From CAZCQP01 sp964500895 (GTDB lineage Bacteria; Bacillota; Clostridia; Lachnospirales; JAISER01): a stretch of DNA of 52,536 bases. The notes beneath the pieces were generated by a model that was given only the letters and a program-made list of their open reading frames with translations, ran no database searches and was not told the origin of the DNA. Every line of letters starts with the position of its first letter. The first letter of the stretch is position 1. The stretch is taken from contig CAZCQP010000016.1 of the NCBI GenBank assembly GCA_964500895.1, positions 1 through 52,536 on the forward strand. The letters are read 5' to 3'. Shown here one piece after another: positions 15,719-25,134 of this stretch. The translations under genes were made by a program, and so were the position numbers.

Positions 15719-16062
15719 TGAGTACCCCTAAAAAACGTTATTACCGCAAACATGTAGGGCTCTTTGAGCTGATAGATAAAATCAAGCTGTGGCCGGCCAG
15801 AAGCGGGCGGCTACACGGCATTAAAACCGTAGTTTCCCGGGGTGCGTTTGCTGAAATCACCACCCATTGCGGGGAAACTTTTCGTGTGTACAACTCTAAA
15901 AATTCCAGGGCCAACCGTTGGCTTAGAAACAAATGGGCCAAGGAACCGTGCCGGGCTTGCAAAGTGCCCCAGTGGAAGCTGGAGAAATACGCATCCACCT
16001 TTTTCTCCCAGCATTATGGTTCCGATTTGATTGGCGGCAGAAAGCCTGAAAGCCATGAATAA
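15718..16062 (+). CDS. pylSn: pyrrolysyl-tRNA synthetase N-terminal subunit PylSn
   Basis: Small tRNA-Pyl-binding protein, 114 aa, the separately encoded N-terminal domain of bacterial PylRS. It follows the Methanosarcina N-terminal pattern: SGRLHGIKTVVSRGAFAEI, CGETFRVYNSKNSRANR and the CRAC zinc pair (EPCRACKVP). Archaeal structures show this domain gripping the T and variable loops of tRNA-Pyl with a zinc bound by one His and three Cys, all of which appear present here. It partners with PylSc encoded 3.3 kb upstream. Start ATG overlaps the pylC stop by one base. Confidence 0.92.
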   Translation: MSTPKKRYYRKHVGLFELIDKIKLWPARSGRLHGIKTVVSRGAFAEITTHCGETFRVYNSKNSRANRWLRNKWAKEPCRACKVPQWKLEKYASTFFSQHYGSDLIGGRKPESHE

Positions 16063-16100
16063 AATGCGTCATGAGCGCTTCTTGGTAAAGGAGGGCTTGT

Positions 16101-16745
16101 ATGGACATGGACAAGTTGCTTGAACTGGCTAGAGAATCCATTGTAACGGCCAACGAGGAACAAGCGTTAAGCGCCATAGAATCGGCCGCCCACATGCACA
16201 TGGATTTGCTGGAGCTTTTACGGGCTGGTTTTGGCGCAGGCAACTGGGAATTGGCAGAGCTTTTTGAAAGCGGGCGCTTGTCTTTGCCGGAACTTTTATA
16301 CTGCACAGAGGTGATGAACCAGGCCACCTCAAAAATTAATGCCATGGCCGGGCAGGCCAACGAAAACAAACAAGGGCGCATCCTTATTGCCACAGTGGAA
16401 GGGGATGCCCACGATATTGGCAAAGGCATTTTGGTGGCCACCTTGCAAGCATACGGCTTTGATGTGATTGATTTGGGCCGGGATGTGCCAGTGTGGCACA
16501 TCATTGAACAGGCAGAGCGCCATGATGTTTCCATCATTGGCACCAGTGCCCTTTTAACCACCACCCTGCCGGAACAGAAAAAACTAGAAGAAACGCTACG
16601 CAAACAGAATTTACGCCATAAATACAAAACCATGGTGGGGGGAGCGCCCTGTACCGCCCGCTGGGCTAAAAAAATAGGGGCAGATGCCTACGCAGAAGAT
16701 GCGGTGATTGCCGTTAAAAGGGCGCTGGCGTTAATCAAAAAGTAG
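16101..16745 (+). CDS. second methylamine corrinoid protein
   Basis: 214-aa methyl carrier paralogous to the product at 7192. The cap domain (LDLLELLRAGFGAGNWELAELF) precedes the B12 domain with GDAHDIGKG, placing the cobalt-ligating His at residue 104, then SALLTTTL and VGGAPCTARWAKKIGADAY. A clear AAAGGAGGG site precedes the ATG. It lies just after pylSn and is the last gene of the run, with no methyltransferase beside it; a monomethylamine or trimethylamine enzyme encoded elsewhere is a plausible partner. The stop codon is TAG; read-through would add 17 codons before a TGA. Confidence 0.88.
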   Translation: MDMDKLLELARESIVTANEEQALSAIESAAHMHMDLLELLRAGFGAGNWELAELFESGRLSLPELLYCTEVMNQATSKINAMAGQANENKQGRILIATVEGDAHDIGKGILVATLQAYGFDVIDLGRDVPVWHIIEQAERHDVSIIGTSALLTTTLPEQKKLEETLRKQNLRHKYKTMVGGAPCTARWAKKIGADAYAEDAVIAVKRALALIKK

Positions 16746-16873
16746 CCATGTAAACACAATGTAAAGGTTATAGAGAAAAGCCATTGCAACCCATGATGAA
16801 ATATGTTACAATCTTGTTGCAATTGATTGTTTATGCAATTTACACAAAACAAAGAAGGGAACGTGATTGTAAA

Positions 16874-17983
16874 ATGAAGAAGCTTATACCTATTCTGCTG
16901 TCTGTAAGCATGGTTTTTGGCCTTGCTGCTTGTAGCGGCGGCGCTAAACCCGCACCAGAAGCAACCCCTGCGGCTGAAGCAGCCGAAGAAAATGCAGGTG
17001 AAGCGGCTGAAGGGGAAGAGGCTGCACCAAGACCGGAAACAGGCCTTAGAATTGGCATGATTACCGACGTAGGCGGCGTGAATGACCAATCCTTTAACCA
17101 AAGTGCTTGGGAAGGCATGTTAATGGCCAAAGAGGAACTTGGCGTTGAAGTAAGCTACACCGAGTCTAAAACAGACGCAGACTACGCCCCCAACATTGAA
17201 ACCATGATTGACGCAGGCAACGATTTGATTTTGGGCGTTGGCTTTAAAATGGGCGATGCCATTAAAGAAGCAGCTGCCAACTACCCAGACCAACAATTTG
17301 CCATCATCGACTATACGTATGACCCAGCACTTCCAAACGTAACCGGTATTTTGTTTAAAGCCAACGAAGCATCCTTCTTAGTGGGCCTTATTGCCGCTAA
17401 GATGTCTGAAACAGGCAACGTAGGCTTTGTGAATGGTATGGATTCACCCACCATGAACGAATTTGGCTACGGCTACTATGCAGGCGTTTTAACCGCTAAC
17501 CCAGACGCTAAAGTGTTTGGTCAATATGCCGATAGCTTCACAGACCCAGCTAAAGGCAAAGCCATTGCAAACCAAATGTATGCAGACGGCTGTGACATTG
17601 TGTATGCTGCTGCTGGCGACACAGGCAACGGCGTTATTGAAGCTGCCAAAGAAAAAGGCAAATGGGCCATTGGTGTAGACCGTGACCAAAACTACCTGGC
17701 ACCAGACAACGTGATGTCTTCCGCGATGAAACGGGTAGATATGGCTGTGTATGACATGGCTAAAAAACTGGTGGACGGCAACTTAACAGGCGGCGAAACC
17801 GTGGTATACGGCCTTGAAAGCCAAGGCGTAGACATTGCGCCTACTTCCGCCCAACACGTTTCCCAAGAAGTGTTAGACTATGTGAACGAAATGAAAGCCA
17901 AAATTATTGCCGGAGAAATTAAGGTGCCGATAAACGCAGATGAGTTTGCAGCCCAATTCGCCGGTGCAGCGTTTATGCAATAA
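16874..17983 (+). CDS. BMP-family ABC transporter substrate-binding lipoprotein
   Basis: Extracellular binding protein of the BMP/PnrA/BmpA family, whose characterised members bind purine nucleosides; 369 aa. The signal peptide ends in a lipobox with Cys20 (VFGLAACSGG), followed by an acidic Ala/Glu-rich linker (about 22-55). The mature domain starts LRIGMITDVGGVNDQSFNQSAWEG, the family hallmark, and has the later TDADYAPNIETMIDAGNDLILGVG and AAGDTGNGVIEAAKEKG. Start ATG 16874 is preceded by AAGGGAA; upstream in-frame codons would spoil the signal peptide. It leads a four-gene importer operon. Confidence 0.92.
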   Translation: MKKLIPILLSVSMVFGLAACSGGAKPAPEATPAAEAAEENAGEAAEGEEAAPRPETGLRIGMITDVGGVNDQSFNQSAWEGMLMAKEELGVEVSYTESKTDADYAPNIETMIDAGNDLILGVGFKMGDAIKEAAANYPDQQFAIIDYTYDPALPNVTGILFKANEASFLVGLIAAKMSETGNVGFVNGMDSPTMNEFGYGYYAGVLTANPDAKVFGQYADSFTDPAKGKAIANQMYADGCDIVYAAAGDTGNGVIEAAKEKGKWAIGVDRDQNYLAPDNVMSSAMKRVDMAVYDMAKKLVDGNLTGGETVVYGLESQGVDIAPTSAQHVSQEVLDYVNEMKAKIIAGEIKVPINADEFAAQFAGAAFMQ

Positions 17984-18018
17984 GCATAAACAACGTATAG
18001 CATAATTATGTACACAGT

Positions 18019-18053
18019 GGGCATGTGCAAGCGGATGAAGCTTGCATATGCCC
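18019..18053 (+). other. intercistronic stem-loop in the BMP transporter operon
   Basis: GGGCATGTGCAAGC (18019-18032), loop of 7 nt, GCTTGCATATGCCC (18040-18053): 14 bp with one wobble and no T-run. It lies between the binding-protein gene and the ATPase gene, where such hairpins commonly keep the binding-protein message more abundant. Confidence 0.6.
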
Positions 18054-18106
18054 TATTCAATAGAAAGTTTATTTAGTTTTTCAATATTTAGTAAGGAGGG
18101 GTGTTC

Positions 18107-19654
18107 TTGGGCGTCACACACACCGCCGAAGCGGTACGTATGGAAGGTATTTGCAAGGTTTTTGGCAATTTTGTGGCCAATGACCATATAGATTTAATTG
18201 TAAAAAAAGGTGAAATTCATGCCATTTTGGGCGAAAACGGTGCAGGGAAGTCCACATTAATGAACATTCTCTACGGCCTGTACCAACCCACAAACGGCAG
18301 CATTACCATCAATGGGCAAACGGTGGTGATTGATTCCCCCAATAAAGCCATAGAGCTGGGCATCGGCATGGTGCACCAGCATTTTATGCTGATTCAACCT
18401 TTTACCGTTACAGAAAACATTGTGCTGGGTACAGAGCCTTTAAAATCTTTGCGACGGGTGGATTATAAAACCGCCCGGCAAAAAGTGCTGGACATCTCTC
18501 AAAAATATGGCCTGCAAGTGGACCCGGATGCCAAAATTGCGGACATTTCCGTGGGTATGCAGCAGCGCACAGAAATATTAAAGGTGCTGTACCGTGGGGC
18601 AGACGTGCTTATATTGGACGAGCCTACCGCATCCCTGACGCCCCAGGAAATTCAGGAACTGATTGTGATTATGAACAATTTGTCCCGGGAAGGCAAAACC
18701 ATCATCATCATTACCCATAAGCTGAAGGAAATTAAGGCCTCTGCCGAAAACTGCACCATCATCCGCCAAGGCAAGCACATAGACACCGTGAAGGTGGCGG
18801 AAACTTCAGAGGAAAGCCTGGCCTCTATGATGGTGGGGCGGCCGGTGGTGTTTAAAGTAGAAAAAGAACCCATCATTCCCCAGGAAACAGTGCTGGACAT
18901 TAAAGACCTGGTGGTGAAAGATTACCGGCAGGTGGATGTGGTGAACGGCCTGAACCTGGCTGTGCGCCGGGGTGAGATTGTGGGCATTGCCGGGGTGGAT
19001 GGCAACGGGCAGACCGAGCTGGTGGAAGCCATTACGGGTTTGCGCAAGCCGAAAAAAGGCACCATCACCATTAACGGCCAGGATATTTTTGCCCGCACCC
19101 CCAAAGAAATTTTCGACGCAGGGGTTTCCAGCATACCCGCAGACCGGCAGAAGCACGGCTTGGTGCTGGATTTTTCCGTGGCTGAAAACCTTATTTTGCA
19201 AAACCACAACAAACCGCCTTTTGCACAGAAAGGCCTTTTAAAGTATAAAACCATTTATAACCATGGGGAAAAGCTCATGGAGGCTTTTGATGTGCGCCCC
19301 AGAGAAGCCTTGGGCAAACCGGCGGGTACTTTGTCTGGCGGCAACCAGCAAAAAGCCATCATTGCCCGAGAAATGGTGAACGATAAAGATTTGCTCATCT
19401 GCGTGAACCCCACCCGTGGGTTGGACGTGGGTGCCATAGAATACGTACACAAAACCATTGTAGATGCCAGAAACAAAAACAAAGCCATCTTGCTGGTATC
19501 CTTCGAGCTGGAGGAAATTATGAGCCTGTCGGACCGCATAGAGGTTATTTTCCAGGGCAAAATTACAGGCTCTGTGGATGCAGCTGCAACCAATGAAAAT
19601 GAGCTAGGGCTAATGATGGCCGGCTATTCGGGAGGTGAGACACATGAGTCCTAA
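18107..19654 (+). CDS. BMP-family ABC transporter ATP-binding protein
   Basis: Double-ATPase subunit (NupO/YufO type) of a nucleoside importer, 515 aa. Domain one has Walker A GENGAGKST, the HQHFMLIQPFTVTENI Q-loop, ISVGMQQRTEI and Walker B LILDEPTASLTP. Domain two has the degenerate GVDGNGQTEL loop, LSGGNQQKAII and VNPTRGLDVGAIEYVH. The start is taken as TTG 18107: AAGGAGG at 18093-18099 is 7 nt away, whereas GTG 18101 would sit directly on the site. It overlaps the first permease gene by 11 nt. Confidence 0.92.
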   Translation: MGVTHTAEAVRMEGICKVFGNFVANDHIDLIVKKGEIHAILGENGAGKSTLMNILYGLYQPTNGSITINGQTVVIDSPNKAIELGIGMVHQHFMLIQPFTVTENIVLGTEPLKSLRRVDYKTARQKVLDISQKYGLQVDPDAKIADISVGMQQRTEILKVLYRGADVLILDEPTASLTPQEIQELIVIMNNLSREGKTIIIITHKLKEIKASAENCTIIRQGKHIDTVKVAETSEESLASMMVGRPVVFKVEKEPIIPQETVLDIKDLVVKDYRQVDVVNGLNLAVRRGEIVGIAGVDGNGQTELVEAITGLRKPKKGTITINGQDIFARTPKEIFDAGVSSIPADRQKHGLVLDFSVAENLILQNHNKPPFAQKGLLKYKTIYNHGEKLMEAFDVRPREALGKPAGTLSGGNQQKAIIAREMVNDKDLLICVNPTRGLDVGAIEYVHKTIVDARNKNKAILLVSFELEEIMSLSDRIEVIFQGKITGSVDAAATNENELGLMMAGYSGGETHES

Positions 19655-20735
19655 CACAAAGAAACTTAATTTGTCCAGCCCGGGGGTCAGGCAAGTGTTG
19701 TTTACGCTGGTCTCCATTTTTGTGGGGCTTCTTGTGGGCGCCATTATTTTAACCTGTACGGGCTTTAACCCATTTTCTGCGTACAATACGCTGCTTAAAG
19801 GGGTGTTTGGCCAGCCCAAATACATTGCCTGGACGGTGATTTACGCCACCCCGGTTATTTTTACAGGCTTGTCTGTCACCTTTGCCTTTCGCACCGGCTT
19901 GTTTAACATCGGCGCAGAAGGGCAATACATCGTAGGCTCTTTGGCTGCCGTTTTGGTAGGGGCTTTTGTGGAAGCACCCTTTGTGCTTCACGGGCTGTTG
20001 TGTTTGATTGCCGGAGCACTTGCCGGTGCATGTTGGGCCGGCATTGCAGGCATACTAAAGGCGAAAAAGGGTATTAGTGAAGTCATCACAAGCATCATGC
20101 TTAACTGGACGGCGCTGTATTTTTCTAATTATGTTCTTATGAACACCCCCTTACGGCGGCCAAACTCAGAAGCCAGTGTACCCATTTTGCCCACGGCTAA
20201 AATCAACATTGAATCGTTAAAGCATGTGTTCGGCCCGGCAACCCGGGTGAACATGGGCATTGTTATTGCTGTGGCATCGGTGATTATCATTTACATCATC
20301 ATTAACAAAACCACCTTGGGCTACCGTTTGCGGGCGGTGGGCTTTAACCAAAGCGCTGCGGTGTACGGGGGCATTAACGTCACCCGTTCCATTGTGGCTT
20401 CCATGGCCATTGCCGGGCTGTTGGCTGGTTTGGCCGGTGCCGTACAGGTAACCGGGGTGCAACACGCCATCAACTTGCTGGCCGGGCAGGAAGGTTATGG
20501 CTTTAACGGCCTATCTGTCTCTATGATTGGCGGCAACCATCCCTTTGGGGTGTTTCTGGCGGGGCTGTTTTTTGGGGCGCTGCAATACGGCGGCTCCAAG
20601 CTGAACACCGTTGGTGTGCCTTCGGAACTGATTAGCATTATCATTGGCTGCATCATGTATGTGATTGCAATTCCCAATGCCATTAATCAATTGATGAAAT
20701 TCTTTAAAGCAAAGAAAAAGGGGGAACCATCATGA
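19644..20735 (+). CDS. BMP-family ABC transporter permease (NupP type)
   Basis: Membrane subunit of the nucleoside-type importer, 363 aa, BPD_transp_2 family. Hydrophobic helices are spread over the length. Landmarks are LFNIGAEGQYIVGSLAA (about 92-108), KGISEVITSIMLNW and the coupling motif AVGFNQSAAVYGGINV, followed by GLAGAVQVTGVQHAINL and GYGFNGLSVSMIGGNHP. Start ATG 19644 is preceded by GGAGGTGA at 5 nt. The stop overlaps the next start (ATGA). Confidence 0.92.
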   Translation: MSPNTKKLNLSSPGVRQVLFTLVSIFVGLLVGAIILTCTGFNPFSAYNTLLKGVFGQPKYIAWTVIYATPVIFTGLSVTFAFRTGLFNIGAEGQYIVGSLAAVLVGAFVEAPFVLHGLLCLIAGALAGACWAGIAGILKAKKGISEVITSIMLNWTALYFSNYVLMNTPLRRPNSEASVPILPTAKINIESLKHVFGPATRVNMGIVIAVASVIIIYIIINKTTLGYRLRAVGFNQSAAVYGGINVTRSIVASMAIAGLLAGLAGAVQVTGVQHAINLLAGQEGYGFNGLSVSMIGGNHPFGVFLAGLFFGALQYGGSKLNTVGVPSELISIIIGCIMYVIAIPNAINQLMKFFKAKKKGEPS

Positions 20736-21673
20736 ATACCCTTATTTCCGATGTGGGCATTGTGTTAAACACCACCTTGATGTACGCCACACCCTTAACC
20801 TTTGCAGCCATGGGTTCTATTTTTTCAGAACGCAGCGGCGTGGTAAACATTGGTATTGAAGGCCTTATGGTGGTGGGGGCTTTTGTGGGGGCTACCGTCA
20901 CTTTGTTTACCCATAACCCGTGGCTTGGCATTTTGGCAGCGGGGCTGGCGGCTTGTGTGGTCAGCTACCTTCATGCGGTGGCCTGCGTATACTTCCAAGC
21001 AGACCAGACCATTTCCGGTATTGCCATTAACTTTTTGGCGCCGGGCATTTCCTTATATGTGTGCAAAACCATCTTTGAAGGATCTACCATGACACCGGCC
21101 ATTCCCCTGGAGGAAAAAATGCCACGGTATTTAAACGGCATATTCCCCATGGGCAGCTTTTTAGACAACGTGCTGAACAGCTATGCCACCGTGTATTTGG
21201 CGTTTATTGTGGTTGCCATCACCTGGTTTGTGCTGTTTAAAATGCGCTTTGGCCTTCGGCTGCGGGCGGTGGGCGAAAACCCAAAAGGTGCCCATACGCT
21301 GGGGGTGGATGTGTTTTCAGTTAAAACCGCTTGCGTGCTTATGTCCGGGTTTTTAGCCGGCATTGGCGGGGCATCCATCACGTTAGCCACCGTATCTGCG
21401 TACCGGCCCAGCGTAATCGCCGGGCAAGGGTACATTGCCATTGCTGCCGCTATTTTTGGTAAATTTAAACCCAAGACCACCTTTTTGGCGTGTCTGCTCT
21501 TTGGGGTGTGCAACGGCTTGGTGGCCTATTTGGGTAACCCACGGGTGGGCATTAAAGTGCCGGAACAGCTTTTGTCCATGCTGCCCTATGTGATTACCCT
21601 GGTCATTTTGTTCTTTGTGGGCCGTTCTGCTGCCCCGGCCGCCAGCGGCAAACCTTATTATAAATCTAACTGA
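20732..21673 (+). CDS. BMP-family ABC transporter permease (NupQ type)
   Basis: Second membrane subunit of the importer, 313 aa, about the family norm. Conserved stretches are FSERSGVVNIGIEGLMVVGAF (about 30-50), ISGIAINFLAPG and the coupling motif AVGENPKGAHTLGVDV, then GGASITLATVSAY and GQGYIAIAAAIFGKFKP. It pairs with the 363-aa permease. It is the last transporter gene; the glycosyltransferase at 21682 begins only 8 nt later, so they may be cotranscribed although functionally unrelated. Confidence 0.92.
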   Translation: MNTLISDVGIVLNTTLMYATPLTFAAMGSIFSERSGVVNIGIEGLMVVGAFVGATVTLFTHNPWLGILAAGLAACVVSYLHAVACVYFQADQTISGIAINFLAPGISLYVCKTIFEGSTMTPAIPLEEKMPRYLNGIFPMGSFLDNVLNSYATVYLAFIVVAITWFVLFKMRFGLRLRAVGENPKGAHTLGVDVFSVKTACVLMSGFLAGIGGASITLATVSAYRPSVIAGQGYIAIAAAIFGKFKPKTTFLACLLFGVCNGLVAYLGNPRVGIKVPEQLLSMLPYVITLVILFFVGRSAAPAASGKPYYKSN

Positions 21674-21681
21674 GGCTTTAT

Positions 21682-23061
21682 ATGATTAAAGAAAACCAGT
21701 CTCTGCTGAATAAAATGAATATGCTAACAGACGTGGCCATTTTGTTTATGGCCATGCCTGTGGCATATTTTATCCGTTTTTATATGCTGGACGGTGACCC
21801 CGGCCAGTTTTCGCTTATCTGGTATATGGCGTTCACTTTCGCGCTGGTGCCTTTGCAGTTTGTGGCATACAGCCTGTTTGGGCTTTACGGTTCTTTCCGT
21901 GTATCCGCCCTATCTCGGGAGGCATCCTACATTATTGGGGCCAATTTCGTTTTAATGACCATGGCCTTGTCTGCATCTTTTGTGGTGCGTTTGGTGAACA
22001 TCTCCAGGTGGCTGGTGGTCTTTTTTTTCGCTAGCAATGTGGCTTTATCTCTAGGCAAGCGCATGATATTGCGTATGACCTTATCCAGCATTCGCCAGCG
22101 GGGGTATAACTTAAAGTCTGTGATCATTGTGGGCAGCGGGGAAGTGGCGGGGAAATATTTACAGGCCATTAACCAGCGGAAGATGTTTGGCTTTCGCTAT
22201 TGCGGTTACGTGGCAGACAATGAGGGCTTCCAGGGAAAACGGTTGGGGAATTACAGCCAGCTTTACCAGATATTGTCTACCGAAAAGCCGGATGAAGTGG
22301 TGTGCGCCATGGATGTTTCAGATGCGGGGCATTTACAGTCTGTCATTAACGACTGTGAACGCACCGGCACGAAAGTGTCCATCATCCCTTTTTGCTACCA
22401 GTACATGCCTGCCCGCCCGTACATTGACCAAATTGACGGCATTCCCTTAATCAACGTGCGCAAAATTCCGTTGGATAATTTAGGAAACGCCTTTTTAAAA
22501 CGCACCATGGACATTGCCGGGGCACTGATAGGCATTTTACTAACCAGCCCTGTGTTGGTGCTGACGGCCCTGCTCATTCCCATAACCTCCCCGGGGCCCA
22601 TTATTTTTAAACAGGAACGCATTGGGCTGAACAAAGCGCCCTTTATTATGTATAAATTCCGCTCTATGGTGGTGAACGGCCGTGAAAAAAACGGCTGGAG
22701 CACCCCGTCTGATACCCGAAAAACCCCCTTTGGGGCGTTTATTCGCAAATTTTCCATAGACGAGCTGCCCCAGCTTTTTAATGTGCTAAAGGGGGACATG
22801 AGCTTGGTAGGCCCCCGGCCAGAAGTGCCCCATTTTGTGGAGAGTTTTAAAAATAACATTCCTTTGTATATGGTAAAGCACCAAGTAAAGCCCGGCATGA
22901 CAGGGCTGGCCCAGATTAAAGGCTATCGGGGAGACACCTCCATTGAAAAGCGCATTGCTTATGACATTCAATACATTGAGGAATGGAACATCTTTTTAGA
23001 CCTATATATTTTGCTGGTTACCGTATTTAAAGCATTTAAAAACGAAGAAAAATTGCAGTGA
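21682..23061 (+). CDS. polyprenyl glycosylphosphotransferase (exopolysaccharide initiation)
   Basis: Membrane enzyme that transfers a sugar-1-phosphate to undecaprenyl phosphate to start a surface polysaccharide; 459 aa. Four N-terminal helices (about 10-115) are followed by a nucleotide-binding-like region (SVIIVGSGEVAGKYLQAI), and then the C-terminal bacterial sugar transferase domain: KRTMDIAGALIGILLTSPVLVL, PGPIIFKQERIG, MYKFRSMVVN, FIRKFSIDELPQLFNVLKGD, SLVGPRPEVPHFVE and RPGMTGLAQ-like KPGMTGLAQIKG. The sugar is unknown. Followed directly by an O-antigen-ligase-type gene. Confidence 0.9.
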   Translation: MIKENQSLLNKMNMLTDVAILFMAMPVAYFIRFYMLDGDPGQFSLIWYMAFTFALVPLQFVAYSLFGLYGSFRVSALSREASYIIGANFVLMTMALSASFVVRLVNISRWLVVFFFASNVALSLGKRMILRMTLSSIRQRGYNLKSVIIVGSGEVAGKYLQAINQRKMFGFRYCGYVADNEGFQGKRLGNYSQLYQILSTEKPDEVVCAMDVSDAGHLQSVINDCERTGTKVSIIPFCYQYMPARPYIDQIDGIPLINVRKIPLDNLGNAFLKRTMDIAGALIGILLTSPVLVLTALLIPITSPGPIIFKQERIGLNKAPFIMYKFRSMVVNGREKNGWSTPSDTRKTPFGAFIRKFSIDELPQLFNVLKGDMSLVGPRPEVPHFVESFKNNIPLYMVKHQVKPGMTGLAQIKGYRGDTSIEKRIAYDIQYIEEWNIFLDLYILLVTVFKAFKNEEKLQ

Positions 23062-23074
23062 AGGGGTGTTGTGG

Positions 23075-24922
23075 TTGAAACCGACCGCCAAGCAACAAGT
23101 AGTAACAGAGCAAACAGGCTGGAACATTTTATTTTTGCCGGTGTTGATAACGGCGGCGTTGGTACCGTTAATCGTCCGGCAGGTGCGTGTGAACTTATCT
23201 GAACCGGCTGCGCTGGCTTTTGGTTTTTTAACCAATGTGGATTTCTTTTCCCAAGCTAAGGCCATGGTGTTGATGGTGCTTTGCGTGGGCATGGCCGTGA
23301 TGACCTTTTTATATTTTAATGAGCTGTATGCGTTAAAAGATAAGCGGTTTAAGCTGTATGCCGGCATAACCGGGGTGTTTTTGCTTTTCACCCTGCTTTC
23401 CTCTTTGTTTTCTCTGGACATGACCCTTTCCTTTTATGGGTTTTACGACAGGGCGGAAGGGTTTTTTACCATTGCCTGCTACATGCTGCTGTTTTTGTAC
23501 ACAGCCTGCGTGTATCGGGGTGAAAAAGACTTTTACGGCCTTATAGCCGCACTGTGCCTGGTGACGGGCATTACCGCCTTTTTAGGCGTCTTCCAGTATT
23601 TTGGCAAAGACTTGATTGCCAGCCCTATCGGCAAGTGGCTGGTTATTCCGGCTGAAGAACGCAGCACCTTTTCTGGTTTTGACCTTTTATATGTAACAGG
23701 CAAGCTTTACGGCACTTTTTACCACTATAACTATGTGGGCAGTTTTACGGCCATGGTCATTCCATTGTTCAGCGTATTGATGGTGGCTGTGAAGTCTAAA
23801 AAAATTAAAGCAATCATTTTTGTGTTTTGGCTGGCGGCATTCTGGCTGCTGCTGGGCAGCACCTCCCGGGCTGGGTTGACGGGTGTGGCAGCTGCGGCGT
23901 TTATGGCTGTTATCTTGTTTGGCCCGGCGCTGGTGAAGCAATGGAAATTGGCCCTTCTAACGGTGGGGGCTTTGGGGATTTTAGCTTTCAGCTTGCACGT
24001 GGTGACAGGAGGGCGCATTTTTGAACGGTTGCCCAGCTTTGTGTCCGACGGGCTGAGTGTGTTTAAAAGCGAAGGGGATTTTAATTATTTAGACCATATC
24101 CCCATCCGAAACCTTGTGCACAACAATGGGGATGTGCAGTTGGTTACCCAGGACGATGCCATGAACATTTCCTTTAAAAACAATGCCATCGCCTTCACCG
24201 ACAGCAAAGGCACGCCCATTCCCTATACATTAACCGATGCGGCCATCACCATAGACGATGCCCGCTATGCCAATTTCCTTTTTGAAATTATGGCGTTTTC
24301 AAGCCAATCCCCTTATGCAGATGCGCTGGTGCTTTCCATTGATAATGATACCTGGTTTTCTTTTAAAATTAAAGAAAATGGAGACTTGCATTTAATGGAT
24401 TATGTGGGCATTGAGGAAATTGAGCTGGATTTTGCCCCGGCGGTGGGCTTTAACGGCAAAGAGCGCTTAGGTTCTGCCCGGGGTTACATTTGGTCCCGTT
24501 CCATCCCCATGCTGAAACGGTACGGGGTGCTGGGGTGTGGGCCGGAAAACTTCCCCCTGCGCTTTCCGCAAAATGATTTGCTGGCCAAATACTGGGCCTA
24601 TGGCACCACCAGAATTATGGTGGACAAACCTCACAACATGTACCTGCAAACCTTCATTAACTGCGGCGGGGTGGCATTTGTAGCTTTTCTGGCGCTGCTG
24701 GTGGTTTACATTAAAGACAGCTTGAAGCTTTATGTGTTTAAAAAGGCGTATACCACCCGGGAACTGCTGGGCATTGGGGCGTTTCTAGCCATTATTGGCT
24801 ACATCTTTGCAGGCATCTTTAATGATTCCGTGGTGAGTGTGGCGCCCATTTTCTGGATCATTCTAGGTGTTGGGGTGGGGATGAACCGCTGCTTAACTGA
24901 AGCAGAAAACCACAGCGCATAA
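23075..24922 (+). CDS. O-antigen ligase/polymerase-like membrane protein
   Basis: Large multi-pass protein of the Wzy_C/WaaL type, about 615 aa. Around ten helices are visible; the family signature LLLGSTSRAGLTG lies near residue 265. A soluble loop of roughly 150 residues (about 335-470) precedes the conserved RGYIWSRSIPMLKRYGVLG and GPENFPLRFPQ region and the VDKPHNMYLQTFINCGG motif, after which three or four helices end the protein. It probably polymerises or ligates the glycan started by the upstream enzyme. Start is uncertain among GTG 23066, TTG 23069 and TTG 23075; the last has AAGGGG 8 nt upstream. Confidence 0.83.
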   Translation: MKPTAKQQVVTEQTGWNILFLPVLITAALVPLIVRQVRVNLSEPAALAFGFLTNVDFFSQAKAMVLMVLCVGMAVMTFLYFNELYALKDKRFKLYAGITGVFLLFTLLSSLFSLDMTLSFYGFYDRAEGFFTIACYMLLFLYTACVYRGEKDFYGLIAALCLVTGITAFLGVFQYFGKDLIASPIGKWLVIPAEERSTFSGFDLLYVTGKLYGTFYHYNYVGSFTAMVIPLFSVLMVAVKSKKIKAIIFVFWLAAFWLLLGSTSRAGLTGVAAAAFMAVILFGPALVKQWKLALLTVGALGILAFSLHVVTGGRIFERLPSFVSDGLSVFKSEGDFNYLDHIPIRNLVHNNGDVQLVTQDDAMNISFKNNAIAFTDSKGTPIPYTLTDAAITIDDARYANFLFEIMAFSSQSPYADALVLSIDNDTWFSFKIKENGDLHLMDYVGIEEIELDFAPAVGFNGKERLGSARGYIWSRSIPMLKRYGVLGCGPENFPLRFPQNDLLAKYWAYGTTRIMVDKPHNMYLQTFINCGGVAFVAFLALLVVYIKDSLKLYVFKKAYTTRELLGIGAFLAIIGYIFAGIFNDSVVSVAPIFWIILGVGVGMNRCLTEAENHSA

Positions 24923-24932
24923 ATATGAATAA

Positions 24933-24978
24933 GCCTTGGGAACTTTATGCATTTAAAGTTTCCCAAGGCCTTTATTTT
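24933..24978 (+). terminator. rho-independent terminator after the O-antigen-ligase-type gene
   Basis: Arms GCCTTGGGAACTTT and AAAGTTTCCCAAGGC (one bulged A) with a short AT loop, followed by CTTTATTTT. The stem resembles the terminator at 40493. Confidence 0.85.
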
Positions 24979-25134
24979 GTACAAGTTTAGCCGATTGTCA
25001 CAACTTCATGGGAAATGCATAAACTGGTGGTATATGTATGAAATGACCGGCGATAGGCGCAGTGGCGCCCGTGCATGTGCATGGGCGGTGAAGTGTGCGC
25101 CTGGCCGTCGTTGCATGAGGACGGAGGTGCGGCT

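Noticed and set aside
16743..16796. Pyrrolysine read-through of the second corrinoid protein stop
   Set aside because: The 17-codon extension has no family homology and the protein is already full length at the TAG.
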